Source of the DNA: Pseudosulfitobacter pseudonitzschiae
GTDB lineage: Bacteria > Pseudomonadota > Alphaproteobacteria > Rhodobacterales > Rhodobacteraceae
Assembly (NCBI RefSeq): GCF_900129395.1
Contig: NZ_FQVP01000006.1
Location: 1 to 64,000 of the forward strand
DNA: 64,000 nt
Direction of reading: 5' to 3'
Below the pieces are notes generated by a model. The model did not search any database. It worked only from the letters and a program-made list of their open reading frames with translations, and was not told the DNA's origin. Positions 35,111-43,482 of the stretch are shown piece after piece. The number at the start of each line of letters is the position of its first letter. The first letter of the stretch is position 1. Made by a program: the position numbers and the translations under genes.

Positions 35111-36423
35111 GTGCTCTTCTCGATTTCGCGGCCATCGGCATCGGGCCGCTGACCCTGTGGATGTTCGGCCTGATGGTCATGCTGCTGCTGACGGGCATGC
35201 CGCTGGCCTTTGTCACGCTGCTGGTGGCGCTGGTGTTTGCGCTGTTGGGCTATGGCACCATGGCGGTGCCCATCATCACCTCGCGCATCTATACGTTTGT
35301 CGAAAGTTTCGTCTTTGTCTCGGTGCCGATGTTCGTGCTGATGGCGGCGCTGTTGGACCGATCCGGGATCGCGCGCGACCTTTTCGACGCGATGAAGCTG
35401 ATCGGCGGCCGGTTGCGCGGCGGTGTGGCGGTGCAGACGATTTTCGTCGCGGTGGTGCTGGCGGCGATGTCCGGGATCATCGGCGGCGAGATTGTCCTGC
35501 TGGGCATGATCGCCCTGCCGCAGATGCTGCGACAGGGTTACGACCGCAAGCTGGCCATTGGTGTGGTCTGTGCGGGTGGTTCGCTGGGGACCATGGTGCC
35601 GCCGTCAATCGTGCTGATCATCTACGGACTGACGGCCAACGTCTCGATCGGGGATCTTTTCACCGCGGCCTTTATCCCCGGCTTCATGCTGGCGATGTTC
35701 TACGTGATCTATATCCTCGTGCTGTCCTACATCCGCCCAAGCGTTGCGCCACCGCCCGATCCGGTGCGGATGCCAACAGCCGAAAAGGTCAAACTGCTCA
35801 AGGGTCTGATCCTGCCGCTGCTGGTCGTCTTTTTCGTACTCGGGTCGATCTATGCGGGGATCGCGTCGGTCACCGAAGCCTCTGCCGTTGGGGTGGGCGG
35901 CGTGCTGCTGTCGACCGTGCTGCGGGGGGAATTCACCTTCGCCATGCTGCGTGACAGCGCGATGCAGACGCTGGCCACGGTCGGCATGATCGTCTGGATC
36001 GGCATCGGTGCCACGGCGCTCGTGGGGGTCTATAACCTGATGGGCGGCATCCGCTTTATCTCGGAGCTGATGACGGGGATTTCCGAAAATCCGACCGTGA
36101 TCGTGCTGGTGATGATGGCAATCCTGTTTGTCCTCGGGGCCTTCCTGGACTGGGTGGGGATTGCGTTGCTGACGATGCCGATCTTCGTGCCGATCATCAA
36201 GACGCTGGGCCTTGACCCGGTGTGGTTCGGCGTGCTGTTCGCGATGAACATGCAGGTGAGTTTCCTGTCGCCCCCCTTCGGCCCGGCGGCCTTCTACCTG
36301 AAGTCGGTCGCCCCCCCTGACATATCGCTGGGCGAAATCTTCCGGTCGTTGCTGCCCTTCATCGCGCTACAGGTGCTCGCGGTTGGCCTGCTGATCGCGT
36401 TCCCGTGGATCACCGGACGCTGA
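35107..36423 (+). CDS. dctM: TRAP transporter large permease (DctM family)
   Basis: A 438-residue polytopic protein, about 11-12 hydrophobic segments. Family blocks: MLLLTGMPLAFVTLLVALVF, VSVPMFVLMAALLDRSGIAR, GGSLGTMVPPSIVLIIYG and a C-terminal MNMQVSFLSPPFGPAAFYLK. It forms the secondary-active import channel with DctQ. The ATGA overlap with dctQ fixes the start. Last gene of the sugar-acid operon. Confidence 0.92.
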   Translation: MSALLDFAAIGIGPLTLWMFGLMVMLLLTGMPLAFVTLLVALVFALLGYGTMAVPIITSRIYTFVESFVFVSVPMFVLMAALLDRSGIARDLFDAMKLIGGRLRGGVAVQTIFVAVVLAAMSGIIGGEIVLLGMIALPQMLRQGYDRKLAIGVVCAGGSLGTMVPPSIVLIIYGLTANVSIGDLFTAAFIPGFMLAMFYVIYILVLSYIRPSVAPPPDPVRMPTAEKVKLLKGLILPLLVVFFVLGSIYAGIASVTEASAVGVGGVLLSTVLRGEFTFAMLRDSAMQTLATVGMIVWIGIGATALVGVYNLMGGIRFISELMTGISENPTVIVLVMMAILFVLGAFLDWVGIALLTMPIFVPIIKTLGLDPVWFGVLFAMNMQVSFLSPPFGPAAFYLKSVAPPDISLGEIFRSLLPFIALQVLAVGLLIAFPWITGR

Positions 36424-36494
36424 CAGGGGCCTGGGCGATGGCCCGTGCGCGCACGCGCTATGTCGGACTGCCGGATTTGGGTCGCGACACACTA

Positions 36495-36516
36495 GGGTGA
36501 TCCGCCGGGATCACCC
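36495..36516. terminator. Hairpin between convergent dctM and aminotransferase genes
   Basis: GGGTGATCC (36495-36503) and GGATCACCC (36508-36516) form a perfect 9-bp stem with a GCCG loop in the 165-base convergent gap. No T-run on either side; probable bidirectional terminator. Confidence 0.55.
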
Positions 36517-36588
36517 CAAAGCGGCGGGCAAATGGCACTTGGACGACGCATCGGCTGCAGTGCCTGCCTTGTCGGTGCCGGCCCGCCC

Positions 36589-37935
36589 TCACAAAGCTGC
36601 AAAGCCTGCGTCAAGCGCGTCGAGGATCGCGGTCGCGTCCGCTTCGGTCAGAACCAGCGGCGGCGACAGGATCAGGTTCGGGCCAGAAACGCGGACCATC
36701 GCACCCGACTGATAGGCCACCTCTTGCACCTTCATGGCGCTGGCTGCGTCAATCGGTGCCTTGGTTGCGCGGTCGCTGACCATTTCAATGGCGGTCATCA
36801 ACCCGTGCCCCCCGCGCACGTCGCCGATGATGTCGTATTTCTCCTGCAACGCCAGACAGCCCTGATAAAGCTGATCGCCCCGTGCGGCGGCATTGTCGAC
36901 GACGTTCAGGCGCTTTGTCTCGGCCAGACACGCCAGCGCCGCCGCGGCGCCAACCGGGTGGCCGGAATAGGTATAGCCGTGACCGATCTTGGCGGCGGGG
37001 TTGTTCTCGAACACCTCCTGCATCTGTTCACCGATCATCAGCGCCCCAAAGGGGAAGTAGCCGTTGGTGATGGCCTTGGCGGTGCACATCATGTCCGGCT
37101 TGATGCCCCACAGCCGTGCACCCGACCATGCGCCGGTTCTGCCATAGGCGGTGATGACCTCATCGGTGATCAACAGGATGCCGTTGCGTTTACAGACATC
37201 CGCGACCATCGGGGCAAAGCTTTTGTGCGGCGGGATCACACCCCCGGCCCCCAGGATGGGCTCCATGATCATCGCGGCAATGGTCCCGGCCCCTTGGAAC
37301 GCGATTTCGTCTTCAAGGGCCGCAACGCAGAGATGCGCCAGCTTTTCCGGGTCACTTTCGTTGAACGGGTTGCGATAGGTATAGGGGGCCGGAATGTGAT
37401 GACAGCCGGGCATCAGCGGCTCGTAGGCGGTGCGGAAATTGGCGTTGCCATTCACACTCGCGCCGCCGAAGTGGGTGCCGTGATAGCCTTTCTTCAGGCT
37501 CAGGAACTTGACCCGCCCGGAATCGCCCCGCAGCTTGTGATACTGCCGCGCCAGCCGCAGCGCCGTTTCCACCGAATCCGATCCGCCAGAGGTAAAGAAG
37601 GCGCGCGTGACACCGTCAGGGGCAAAAAATTCGCCCAGCTCAAACGCCAGTTCGATCGCGGCATCGTTGGACGACCCGCGAAACGTGGAATAATAAGGCA
37701 ACCTTTCCAGTTGCGCCGCGATGGCGTCCTTCACCGGCGCACAGGAATAGCCCAGGTTCACATTCCAAAGACCACCGACCGCATCAACCACTTCGTGACC
37801 GTCGATGTCCGAAATACGCACACCGTTCGAGGCGGTGATGATCTTTGGCGGGTTCTTGATGCTGTCCTCCGGCGACGTCATCGGGTGCCAGAAGACTCGA
37901 CCGTTGTTTTCCTTCAGAAAGTTTGAATCCTTCAT
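36589..37935 (-). CDS. Class III PLP aminotransferase (omega-transaminase type)
   Basis: A 448-residue fold-type I aminotransferase. It shows SGGSDSVETALRLARQYHKL (cofactor phosphate), KGYHGTHFGG, LLITDEVITAYGRTG (Asp to the PLP ring) and Schiff-base Lys287 in TAKAITNGYFP. The WHPMTSPEDSIKNPP opening and overall pattern fit beta-alanine/taurine- or amine-pyruvate transaminases. The start at 37935 overlaps the IclR stop as ATGA, so the regulator and enzyme are one operon. It would produce an aldehyde or keto acid, possibly the substrate of the aldehyde dehydrogenase in the divergent operon. Confidence 0.9.
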   Translation of the reverse strand: MKDSNFLKENNGRVFWHPMTSPEDSIKNPPKIITASNGVRISDIDGHEVVDAVGGLWNVNLGYSCAPVKDAIAAQLERLPYYSTFRGSSNDAAIELAFELGEFFAPDGVTRAFFTSGGSDSVETALRLARQYHKLRGDSGRVKFLSLKKGYHGTHFGGASVNGNANFRTAYEPLMPGCHHIPAPYTYRNPFNESDPEKLAHLCVAALEDEIAFQGAGTIAAMIMEPILGAGGVIPPHKSFAPMVADVCKRNGILLITDEVITAYGRTGAWSGARLWGIKPDMMCTAKAITNGYFPFGALMIGEQMQEVFENNPAAKIGHGYTYSGHPVGAAAALACLAETKRLNVVDNAAARGDQLYQGCLALQEKYDIIGDVRGGHGLMTAIEMVSDRATKAPIDAASAMKVQEVAYQSGAMVRVSGPNLILSPPLVLTEADATAILDALDAGFAAL

Positions 37936-38741
37936 GTGGCATGCTCCATCTCTGTGTGGCCACCAAGCGTGGCCTCCCATTTGTGTTCGATGTTCTGGGG
38001 CACGCGGCCACCCCAGTTTTTCGTGATGTCCCTGGATGCGGCGACCAGACCTTGCATGATCGTCCGCTCAAGCGCGGGATCAAATCGGGTCGCCACGCTG
38101 GCAACCGACACGGCGCCGGCAAAATGTCCGTCCTGGTCAAAAAGCGGGGCGGACAGGCTGTGAATGTCTGCCTCGAACGTGCCCAGGGATTTGCCGAAAC
38201 CGGACCGGCGCACATCGGCGACCGCAGACGCCAGCGCGTCCTGCGTCAGCGGCGTGGAGGCGGTGAAAGGTTTCAGGTCCGCCTGCGCCATTTCCAGAAG
38301 ATCGGCTGTGCCGAATGCAAGGGCACACAGGCCGGATGCCGTGGCGTGAAGCGGGAAGATGGCAATGTCGATTATCGCCCGCGTGCTGTGTTTTTCCGAT
38401 TCGCACGAGTCGAGCGCGTAAAGTGTGTTGCCCGACATGACGCTGACGTGGGTGGTTTCTCCGGTGACTTCGGCCAGCCTTTGAATGGCGGTGCGTGCGG
38501 CGGCTTTGCGGGGCACCGTCTGTTCGCGCAACTGTGCAAGCTGCAACAGCGCGGGACCAAGGCGGTAGTTTTTCGTTTCGGGGTTTTGTTCAATTAATCC
38601 AAAGACCTGAAGGGCCTGAAGGTGGCGGTAGGTTGTCGCCTTGTCGCGCCCGGCCAGCCTGCGCATCTCGGACAAGCCGATCTCGGGCCGCGCGCCCGAA
38701 AAGAAGGTCATAAGCTCAAGCGCTTTTGAAACGGACGACAT
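37932..38741 (-). CDS. IclR-family transcriptional regulator
   Basis: A 269-residue regulator: N-terminal winged helix (SVSKALELMTFFSGARPEIG, SEMRRLAGRDKATTYRHLQAL) and a C-terminal IclR effector domain (about 80-260; TASGLCALAFGTADLLEM). It is divergent from the TTT operon, with paired GAACCG palindromes in between, and co-translated with the aminotransferase gene downstream. Probably senses the transported compound or its aminated relative. Confidence 0.9.
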   Translation of the reverse strand: MSSVSKALELMTFFSGARPEIGLSEMRRLAGRDKATTYRHLQALQVFGLIEQNPETKNYRLGPALLQLAQLREQTVPRKAAARTAIQRLAEVTGETTHVSVMSGNTLYALDSCESEKHSTRAIIDIAIFPLHATASGLCALAFGTADLLEMAQADLKPFTASTPLTQDALASAVADVRRSGFGKSLGTFEADIHSLSAPLFDQDGHFAGAVSVASVATRFDPALERTIMQGLVAASRDITKNWGGRVPQNIEHKWEATLGGHTEMEHAT

Positions 38742-38789
38742 CTGAACTCCTTTCCGAGGGGCCGGTTCTGCCCCGATTCCAAAAAAGAT

Positions 38790-38808
38790 TTGACAGGTGA
38801 AGCTTCAC
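38790..38808 (+). promoter_or_regulatory. TTGACA element and 12-bp palindrome upstream of the TTT operon
   Basis: TTGACA (38790-38795) is directly followed by GTGAAGCTTCAC (38797-38808), a perfect 12-bp palindrome. No clear -10 at 17 bases, so the promoter call is weak; the palindrome could be a regulator site. Confidence 0.35.
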
Positions 38809-38824
38809 AAGGCAACCTTTTTAT

Positions 38825-38860
38825 GAACCGACGGTTCAATATATGAACCGATTATTCGGT
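38825..38860. promoter_or_regulatory. Tandem palindromes, candidate IclR operators
   Basis: GAACCG-A-CGGTTC (38825-38837) is a perfect palindrome. A second GAACCG at 38845, exactly 20 bases on, opens another inverted repeat (ACCGA, TTAT, TCGGT; 38847-38860). TATGAACCGA is directly repeated. The site lies 32 bases before the TctC start and 84 bases from the IclR start. The spacing of two helical turns fits cooperative regulator binding. Confidence 0.6.
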
Positions 38861-38891
38861 AAGATCAAGAAACCAAAAACAGGAAGAAACC

Positions 38892-39836
38892 ATGTCCAGA
38901 ATCAGGAAGTATACGACAGCGCTGTCCGTTGCCGTCGCCGCATTGGCCGGACCGGCATTGGCTGAATATCCCGAAAAGCCCGTTGAATTCATCGTGCCGT
39001 GGCCTCCGGGAGACCTGGAAGATGTGCTGACACGTATGATCGCCAACGATTTTCAGGAAACCTATGGCGTGCCCGCGGCTGTCGTGAACAAGCCCGGCGG
39101 CGGCGGCGGCCCCTTCCCCGGCGCTATCGAAGTCGCAAACGCGCCTGCTGACGGCTATACCATCGGGTCGTTCATCATTGCGGTGCCGGTCGTCGGGCCG
39201 ACCATCGGCATCCCGGAACTGAACCCCGATCCGTTTATCCCCCTTGGCAACTTCCTGACCTATCCCTTCGTGATCGCTGCCGCGGGCGATGCGCCTTACG
39301 ATGACATGGAAGGTCTGGCGGCATATGCGCAGGAAAACGATGTGGTCCTGGGCCATTTCGGTGCGCCGCTTGTTCCGACACAGGTGACTTTGGCACTGGC
39401 CAGCGAAATGGGCTTTTCCTATGCATCCGATGCCCCGTTCGATGCGCTTGACTGCAACACGCTGGCATCGGGAGATGTCGACGTGATCAACACCACGCTT
39501 CAGCTGATCCTGCCCTGCCTGGACAACGTCAAGGTGCTGGCCTCTATCGGGGACCAGCGGATCTCGCTGACACCGGACACACCGACGGTGGCCGAGCTTG
39601 CCCCGACGCTGGATGTCGCCCTGTGGAACGGCCTGTTCGTTCACAAGGACACACCCGTCGATGTGCAGGAAAAGATCATCGCCGTCGCGCGTGAAACCGT
39701 GATGTCCGAAGAAGCACAGAAGCTTGCCGCCGAGACCGGTGCGCTGGTCTACTGGCAGGACGCTGATGCAGCCGCAGACCAGATCGCCAAGGATATCGAG
39801 ACGCTTGGCACCATTGGCCAGATGCTGGGCAACTGA
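38892..39836 (+). CDS. tctC: Tripartite tricarboxylate transporter substrate-binding protein (TctC/Bug family)
   Basis: A 314-residue periplasmic protein with a Sec signal peptide (MSRIRKYTTALSVAVAALAG, cleavage after ALA) and the Bug-type mature opening EYPEKPVEFIVPWPPGDLED. Later VVNKPGGGGGPFPGAIEVAN and ADGYTIGS are family blocks. It captures a carboxylate for the TctAB pair downstream. AGGAAGAAACC precedes the ATG. Confidence 0.92.
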   Translation: MSRIRKYTTALSVAVAALAGPALAEYPEKPVEFIVPWPPGDLEDVLTRMIANDFQETYGVPAAVVNKPGGGGGPFPGAIEVANAPADGYTIGSFIIAVPVVGPTIGIPELNPDPFIPLGNFLTYPFVIAAAGDAPYDDMEGLAAYAQENDVVLGHFGAPLVPTQVTLALASEMGFSYASDAPFDALDCNTLASGDVDVINTTLQLILPCLDNVKVLASIGDQRISLTPDTPTVAELAPTLDVALWNGLFVHKDTPVDVQEKIIAVARETVMSEEAQKLAAETGALVYWQDADAAADQIAKDIETLGTIGQMLGN

Positions 39837-39901
39837 TCCAACTGACAGCGGGTGACCTGTGACGGGTCGCCCGCATTCTGATCTGCCAGGGGGAAGCTGC
39901 A

Positions 39902-40441
39902 ATGCTCAGATTTCAAACGCTTCAACAAATGTTCCAGCGCTATCGCCGTCCGGGCGATATCGTCTTTGCCTGGCTGGCCCTGGCCTTTGCGGTGTTCATG
40001 TTGTCGCAGCTTTGGGATCAGACCGCGTGGCGCAACGGGCAAAAGCTTATTGCACAACCCCGGTTCTGGCCCGCTGTTTCCCTGGGCGGGATGGCCTTTT
40101 TCGCGGCGCTTCACCTGATCGGGTCGATGGTGTCCGAACGGATCGAGGGCCGGTGGCGCGAAGTTCTGACCTGGGTCCGCGCATTGGAGTTCGCGATCTG
40201 GTTCATCCTCTACGCGGTCCTTGTGCCAGTTGTGGGGTATCTGATCGGAACCGTGGGCTTTGTTCTCTTGCTGACGCTGCGAATGGGCTATCGCAGCCGC
40301 CGGATGATGATCAGCGCCACGTTGATCGCATGCGCCATCGTCGTGCTGTTCAGAACGCTGCTGCACGTCAGCCTGCCCGCCGGACAAATCTACGAGGCGC
40401 TGCCAGACGGGCTGCGCCAATTCATGCTGACATATTTCTAG
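39902..40441 (+). CDS. tctB: Tripartite tricarboxylate transporter small permease (TctB family)
   Basis: A 179-residue membrane protein with four hydrophobic segments, including FWPAVSLGGMAFFAALHLIG and a paired C-terminal hairpin (FAIWFILYAVLVPVVGYLIG). GGGGGAAG precedes the start. It sits between tctC and tctA, the normal order of the system. Confidence 0.88.
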   Translation: MLRFQTLQQMFQRYRRPGDIVFAWLALAFAVFMLSQLWDQTAWRNGQKLIAQPRFWPAVSLGGMAFFAALHLIGSMVSERIEGRWREVLTWVRALEFAIWFILYAVLVPVVGYLIGTVGFVLLLTLRMGYRSRRMMISATLIACAIVVLFRTLLHVSLPAGQIYEALPDGLRQFMLTYF

Positions 40442-40456
40442 GCAGGATCACGGACG

Positions 40457-41974
40457 ATGGAAAACCTTTTGGCCGGTGCCGAAATGCTGATGCGCTGGGA
40501 CGTGATGCTTGCGCTTTTCATAGGCTCGATCGGGGGCGTGGTGATTGGCGCAATCCCCGGCGTCGGGCCTGCCGTGGCCATCGCGATCCTGTTGCCCGCA
40601 ACCTTTTCGATGGACCCCATCGTCGGGTTGACGATGCTTTTGGGGATCTACGGATCTTCCATGTACGGGGGCGCGATCCCCGCCGTTCTGATCAACACGC
40701 CCGGCACGGCGGTCAACGCGCTGACCTCTTACGATGGCTTCCCGATGACCCAAAAGGGCGAAGCGCATCGCGCCGTCTCCATCGCCTATTCCGCATCTTT
40801 CTGGGGTGGCATTTTCGGCATTCTGTGCCTGATCCTGCTGTCGCCCGTGCTGGCCTGGGTCGCGCCCATGTTCGGCAGCCGGGAAATCTTTCTCGCGGCC
40901 CTTTTGGGGATCGTTCTCGTGATCCTTGCCCATCGGGGGCAGATCATGGCCGCAGGCATGTTGGCCATGTTCGGCATCTTCCTGCAGACCATCGGCCTTG
41001 ATGCCGTCACCTACACCCAGCGCTACACCTTCGGCTTTTCCTTCCTGAGTTCGGGGATCAATCTTATCGTCGTGGTTCTTGGCCTCTTTGCGTTGAGCCA
41101 GGCGTTTTTCCTGCTGACGCAGCCGGACAGCACCCCCGACGCCAAGCCGGTGTCAGGACGGATGAGTGTCGGCATCAAAGAGCTGTTGCGCAACAAGCGT
41201 GTGGCCACGGTCGCGTCAAGCTTTGGCGTGATCCTGGGGATGATCCCGGGCACGGGCGAATTCACCGCCCAATTCATGAGCTATACCTACGCGCAGAAAA
41301 CCTCGAAAACGCCAAAGCTGTTTGGCAATGGATCGCCCGAGGGGCTGATCGCATCCGAGGCCGCCAACAACGCCGTTCCAGCGGCGGCGATGATCCCGCT
41401 TCTGGCGCTTGGCATCCCCGGCGAGGCGCTGACCGCCATGATGCTGTCCGTGTTCTACGTGCACAACGTCATTCCGGGACCGCAGCTGTTTCAGAACAAC
41501 ATCGACCTGGTCTATGGCCTCTATATTGCGCTGATCCTGTTGAACGTGATCGTCTTTGTGTTCCTGCTGTTCTCTACCAACCTGATGACAAAAATCATCC
41601 GGGTGCCGACGCGGTTCCTGGGCGTGATGATCCTGGTGTTGTCCTTCGTCGGCGTCTATTCGCTGCGCAATTCCCTGACCGATTGCATGATTGCCGCAGG
41701 ATTTGGCGTTCTGGGCCTGATCCTGAAACGGCTGAACCTGCCGATTGTGCCGATCATCCTTGGCATGGTTCTGGGCGGCATCATGGAGGTTAAATTGCGC
41801 TCGGCCATGCCGCGCCTCAAGACGCCGATGGATATGATCGACCGTCCCATCGCCTTTATTCTGTTCCTTATGATCCTGTTGGTCATCGCCATACACATCC
41901 GGGCATTGTTCCGCGAATACGGTGCGCCCGCGACCGATGCCGATCATGACATTCACGACACGCAGCAAAGGTAA
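40457..41974 (+). CDS. tctA: Tripartite tricarboxylate transporter large permease (TctA family)
   Basis: A 505-residue polytopic permease. It carries the hallmark GAIPGVGPAVAIAILLPATF near the N-terminus, MYGGAIPAVLINTPGTAVNA and the second symmetric GMIPGTGEFTAQFMSYTYAQ block, with NNAVPAAAMIPLLALGIPGE. It is the channel-forming unit of the TTT importer. It ends five bases before the aldehyde dehydrogenase start. Confidence 0.93.
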   Translation: MENLLAGAEMLMRWDVMLALFIGSIGGVVIGAIPGVGPAVAIAILLPATFSMDPIVGLTMLLGIYGSSMYGGAIPAVLINTPGTAVNALTSYDGFPMTQKGEAHRAVSIAYSASFWGGIFGILCLILLSPVLAWVAPMFGSREIFLAALLGIVLVILAHRGQIMAAGMLAMFGIFLQTIGLDAVTYTQRYTFGFSFLSSGINLIVVVLGLFALSQAFFLLTQPDSTPDAKPVSGRMSVGIKELLRNKRVATVASSFGVILGMIPGTGEFTAQFMSYTYAQKTSKTPKLFGNGSPEGLIASEAANNAVPAAAMIPLLALGIPGEALTAMMLSVFYVHNVIPGPQLFQNNIDLVYGLYIALILLNVIVFVFLLFSTNLMTKIIRVPTRFLGVMILVLSFVGVYSLRNSLTDCMIAAGFGVLGLILKRLNLPIVPIILGMVLGGIMEVKLRSAMPRLKTPMDMIDRPIAFILFLMILLVIAIHIRALFREYGAPATDADHDIHDTQQR

Positions 41975-41979
41975 CCGCC

Positions 41980-43464
41980 ATGGATCAGGCAGCCATCGAT
42001 GCACTGGGCAATCTCACCGTCCCGGCGCAGCGCCACATTATCAACGGACAGACTGTCGCCGCCTCTGACGGCCAGGACATGGAGGTTCTGTCGCCGTTGA
42101 ACGGCCAGCGCCTGACCACCGTCGCCAAGGGCACAAAGGCTGACATGGACGCCGCCGTCGCGGCCGCGCGCGCAGCGTTCGAAGACCGACGCTGGGCCGG
42201 TCAAACCCCGGCGGCGCGCAAAAACATCCTGCTGAAATGGGCGGAGCTGATCGACACCCACGCGCTTGAACTGGCCGTGCTGGGGGTCCGCGACAACGGC
42301 ACCGAGATCAGTATGGCCCTGAAGGCAGAGCCGGGCTCGGCCGCTGCGACCATCCGGTATTATGCCGAGGCCATCGACAAACACTATGGCGAGATTGCCC
42401 CGACACAGGACGGATTCCTGGGACTGATCCACAAGGAACCCGTGGGCGTTGTCGGCGCGATCATCCCGTGGAACTTCCCGTTGATGATTGGCGCATGGAA
42501 ACTGGCCCCGGCCCTGGCGATGGGCAATTCCGTGGTCCTGAAGCCTGCGGAAACCGCCTCCCTGTCCCTGATGCGCCTGGTCGAGCTTGCCCACGAAGCG
42601 GGCCTGCCGCCGGGTGTCCTGAATGCCGTGACAGGGGAAGGCCCGGTTGTCGGCGAAGCGATGGCGCTGTCCATGGACGTGGACGTCCTGGTCTTTACCG
42701 GCTCGGGCGGGACGGGCCGCCGCCTGTTGACCTATGCCGCACAGTCGAACCTGAAACGCGTCTACCTTGAGCTTGGCGGCAAATCCCCCAACATCGTTTT
42801 CGCCGACGCCCCGGACCTGCAAGAGGCCGCAAAGGTCGCCGCCTTCGGGATCTTCCGCAATGCGGGTCAGGTCTGTGTGGCGGGATCGCGGCTTTTGGTC
42901 GAGGCTGCGATCCACGATGATTTCGTGGCCGAGGTCGCCCGCGTGGCCGAAGCGATGAAGGTGGGCAATCCGCTGGACCTCTCGACCGAGATCGGCGCGG
43001 TCAACTCCGAAAACCAGCTGCGCCAGAACCTGCAATTCGTCACGACCGCGGTAGAGGAAGGTGGCACAATCGCCACCGGCGGCGGGCAGGTTTTGCAGGA
43101 GACCGGCGGCTATTTCATGGCACCCACCATCATCACCGATGTCGCGCCCAAGGCAACCCTGGCCCAGCAAGAGGTGTTCGGCCCGGTTCTGGCTGTCACC
43201 CCGTTTAACGACGAGGCCGACGCCATACGGCTGGCAAACGATTCAATCTACGGGCTTGCGGGCGGCGTCTGGACGGCGAACCTGTCGCGGGCGCACCGGA
43301 TGATCGGGGCCGTGCGGACAGGGGTGATACACGTGAACACCTATGGCGGGCCCGATGTCACGGTGCCACTGGGCGGCGTCGGCCAGTCCGGCAATGGACA
43401 CGACAAATCGCTGCACGCGCTGGAAAAATACACAAATCTCAAGACCGCCTGGATCAAGCTTTGA
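41980..43464 (+). CDS. Aldehyde dehydrogenase family protein
   Basis: A 494-residue NAD(P)-dependent aldehyde dehydrogenase. Substrate/cofactor blocks IIPWNFPLMIGAWKLAPALA and FTGSGGTGRRL, general base Glu in YLELGGKSPNIVF and catalytic Cys in FRNAGQVCVAGSR are intact, with QQEVFGPVLAVTPFNDEADA near the end. It oxidises an aldehyde to an acid, perhaps the product of the neighbouring omega-transaminase or of metabolism of the TTT substrate. Directly after tctA in one operon. Confidence 0.93.
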   Translation: MDQAAIDALGNLTVPAQRHIINGQTVAASDGQDMEVLSPLNGQRLTTVAKGTKADMDAAVAAARAAFEDRRWAGQTPAARKNILLKWAELIDTHALELAVLGVRDNGTEISMALKAEPGSAAATIRYYAEAIDKHYGEIAPTQDGFLGLIHKEPVGVVGAIIPWNFPLMIGAWKLAPALAMGNSVVLKPAETASLSLMRLVELAHEAGLPPGVLNAVTGEGPVVGEAMALSMDVDVLVFTGSGGTGRRLLTYAAQSNLKRVYLELGGKSPNIVFADAPDLQEAAKVAAFGIFRNAGQVCVAGSRLLVEAAIHDDFVAEVARVAEAMKVGNPLDLSTEIGAVNSENQLRQNLQFVTTAVEEGGTIATGGGQVLQETGGYFMAPTIITDVAPKATLAQQEVFGPVLAVTPFNDEADAIRLANDSIYGLAGGVWTANLSRAHRMIGAVRTGVIHVNTYGGPDVTVPLGGVGQSGNGHDKSLHALEKYTNLKTAWIKL

Positions 43465-43482
43465 GGCCTAGGGAGGACCAAC

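Noticed and set aside
36532-37926. 464-codon open frame opposite the aminotransferase
   Set aside because: Shadow frame; the aminotransferase on the minus strand has all PLP-site motifs.
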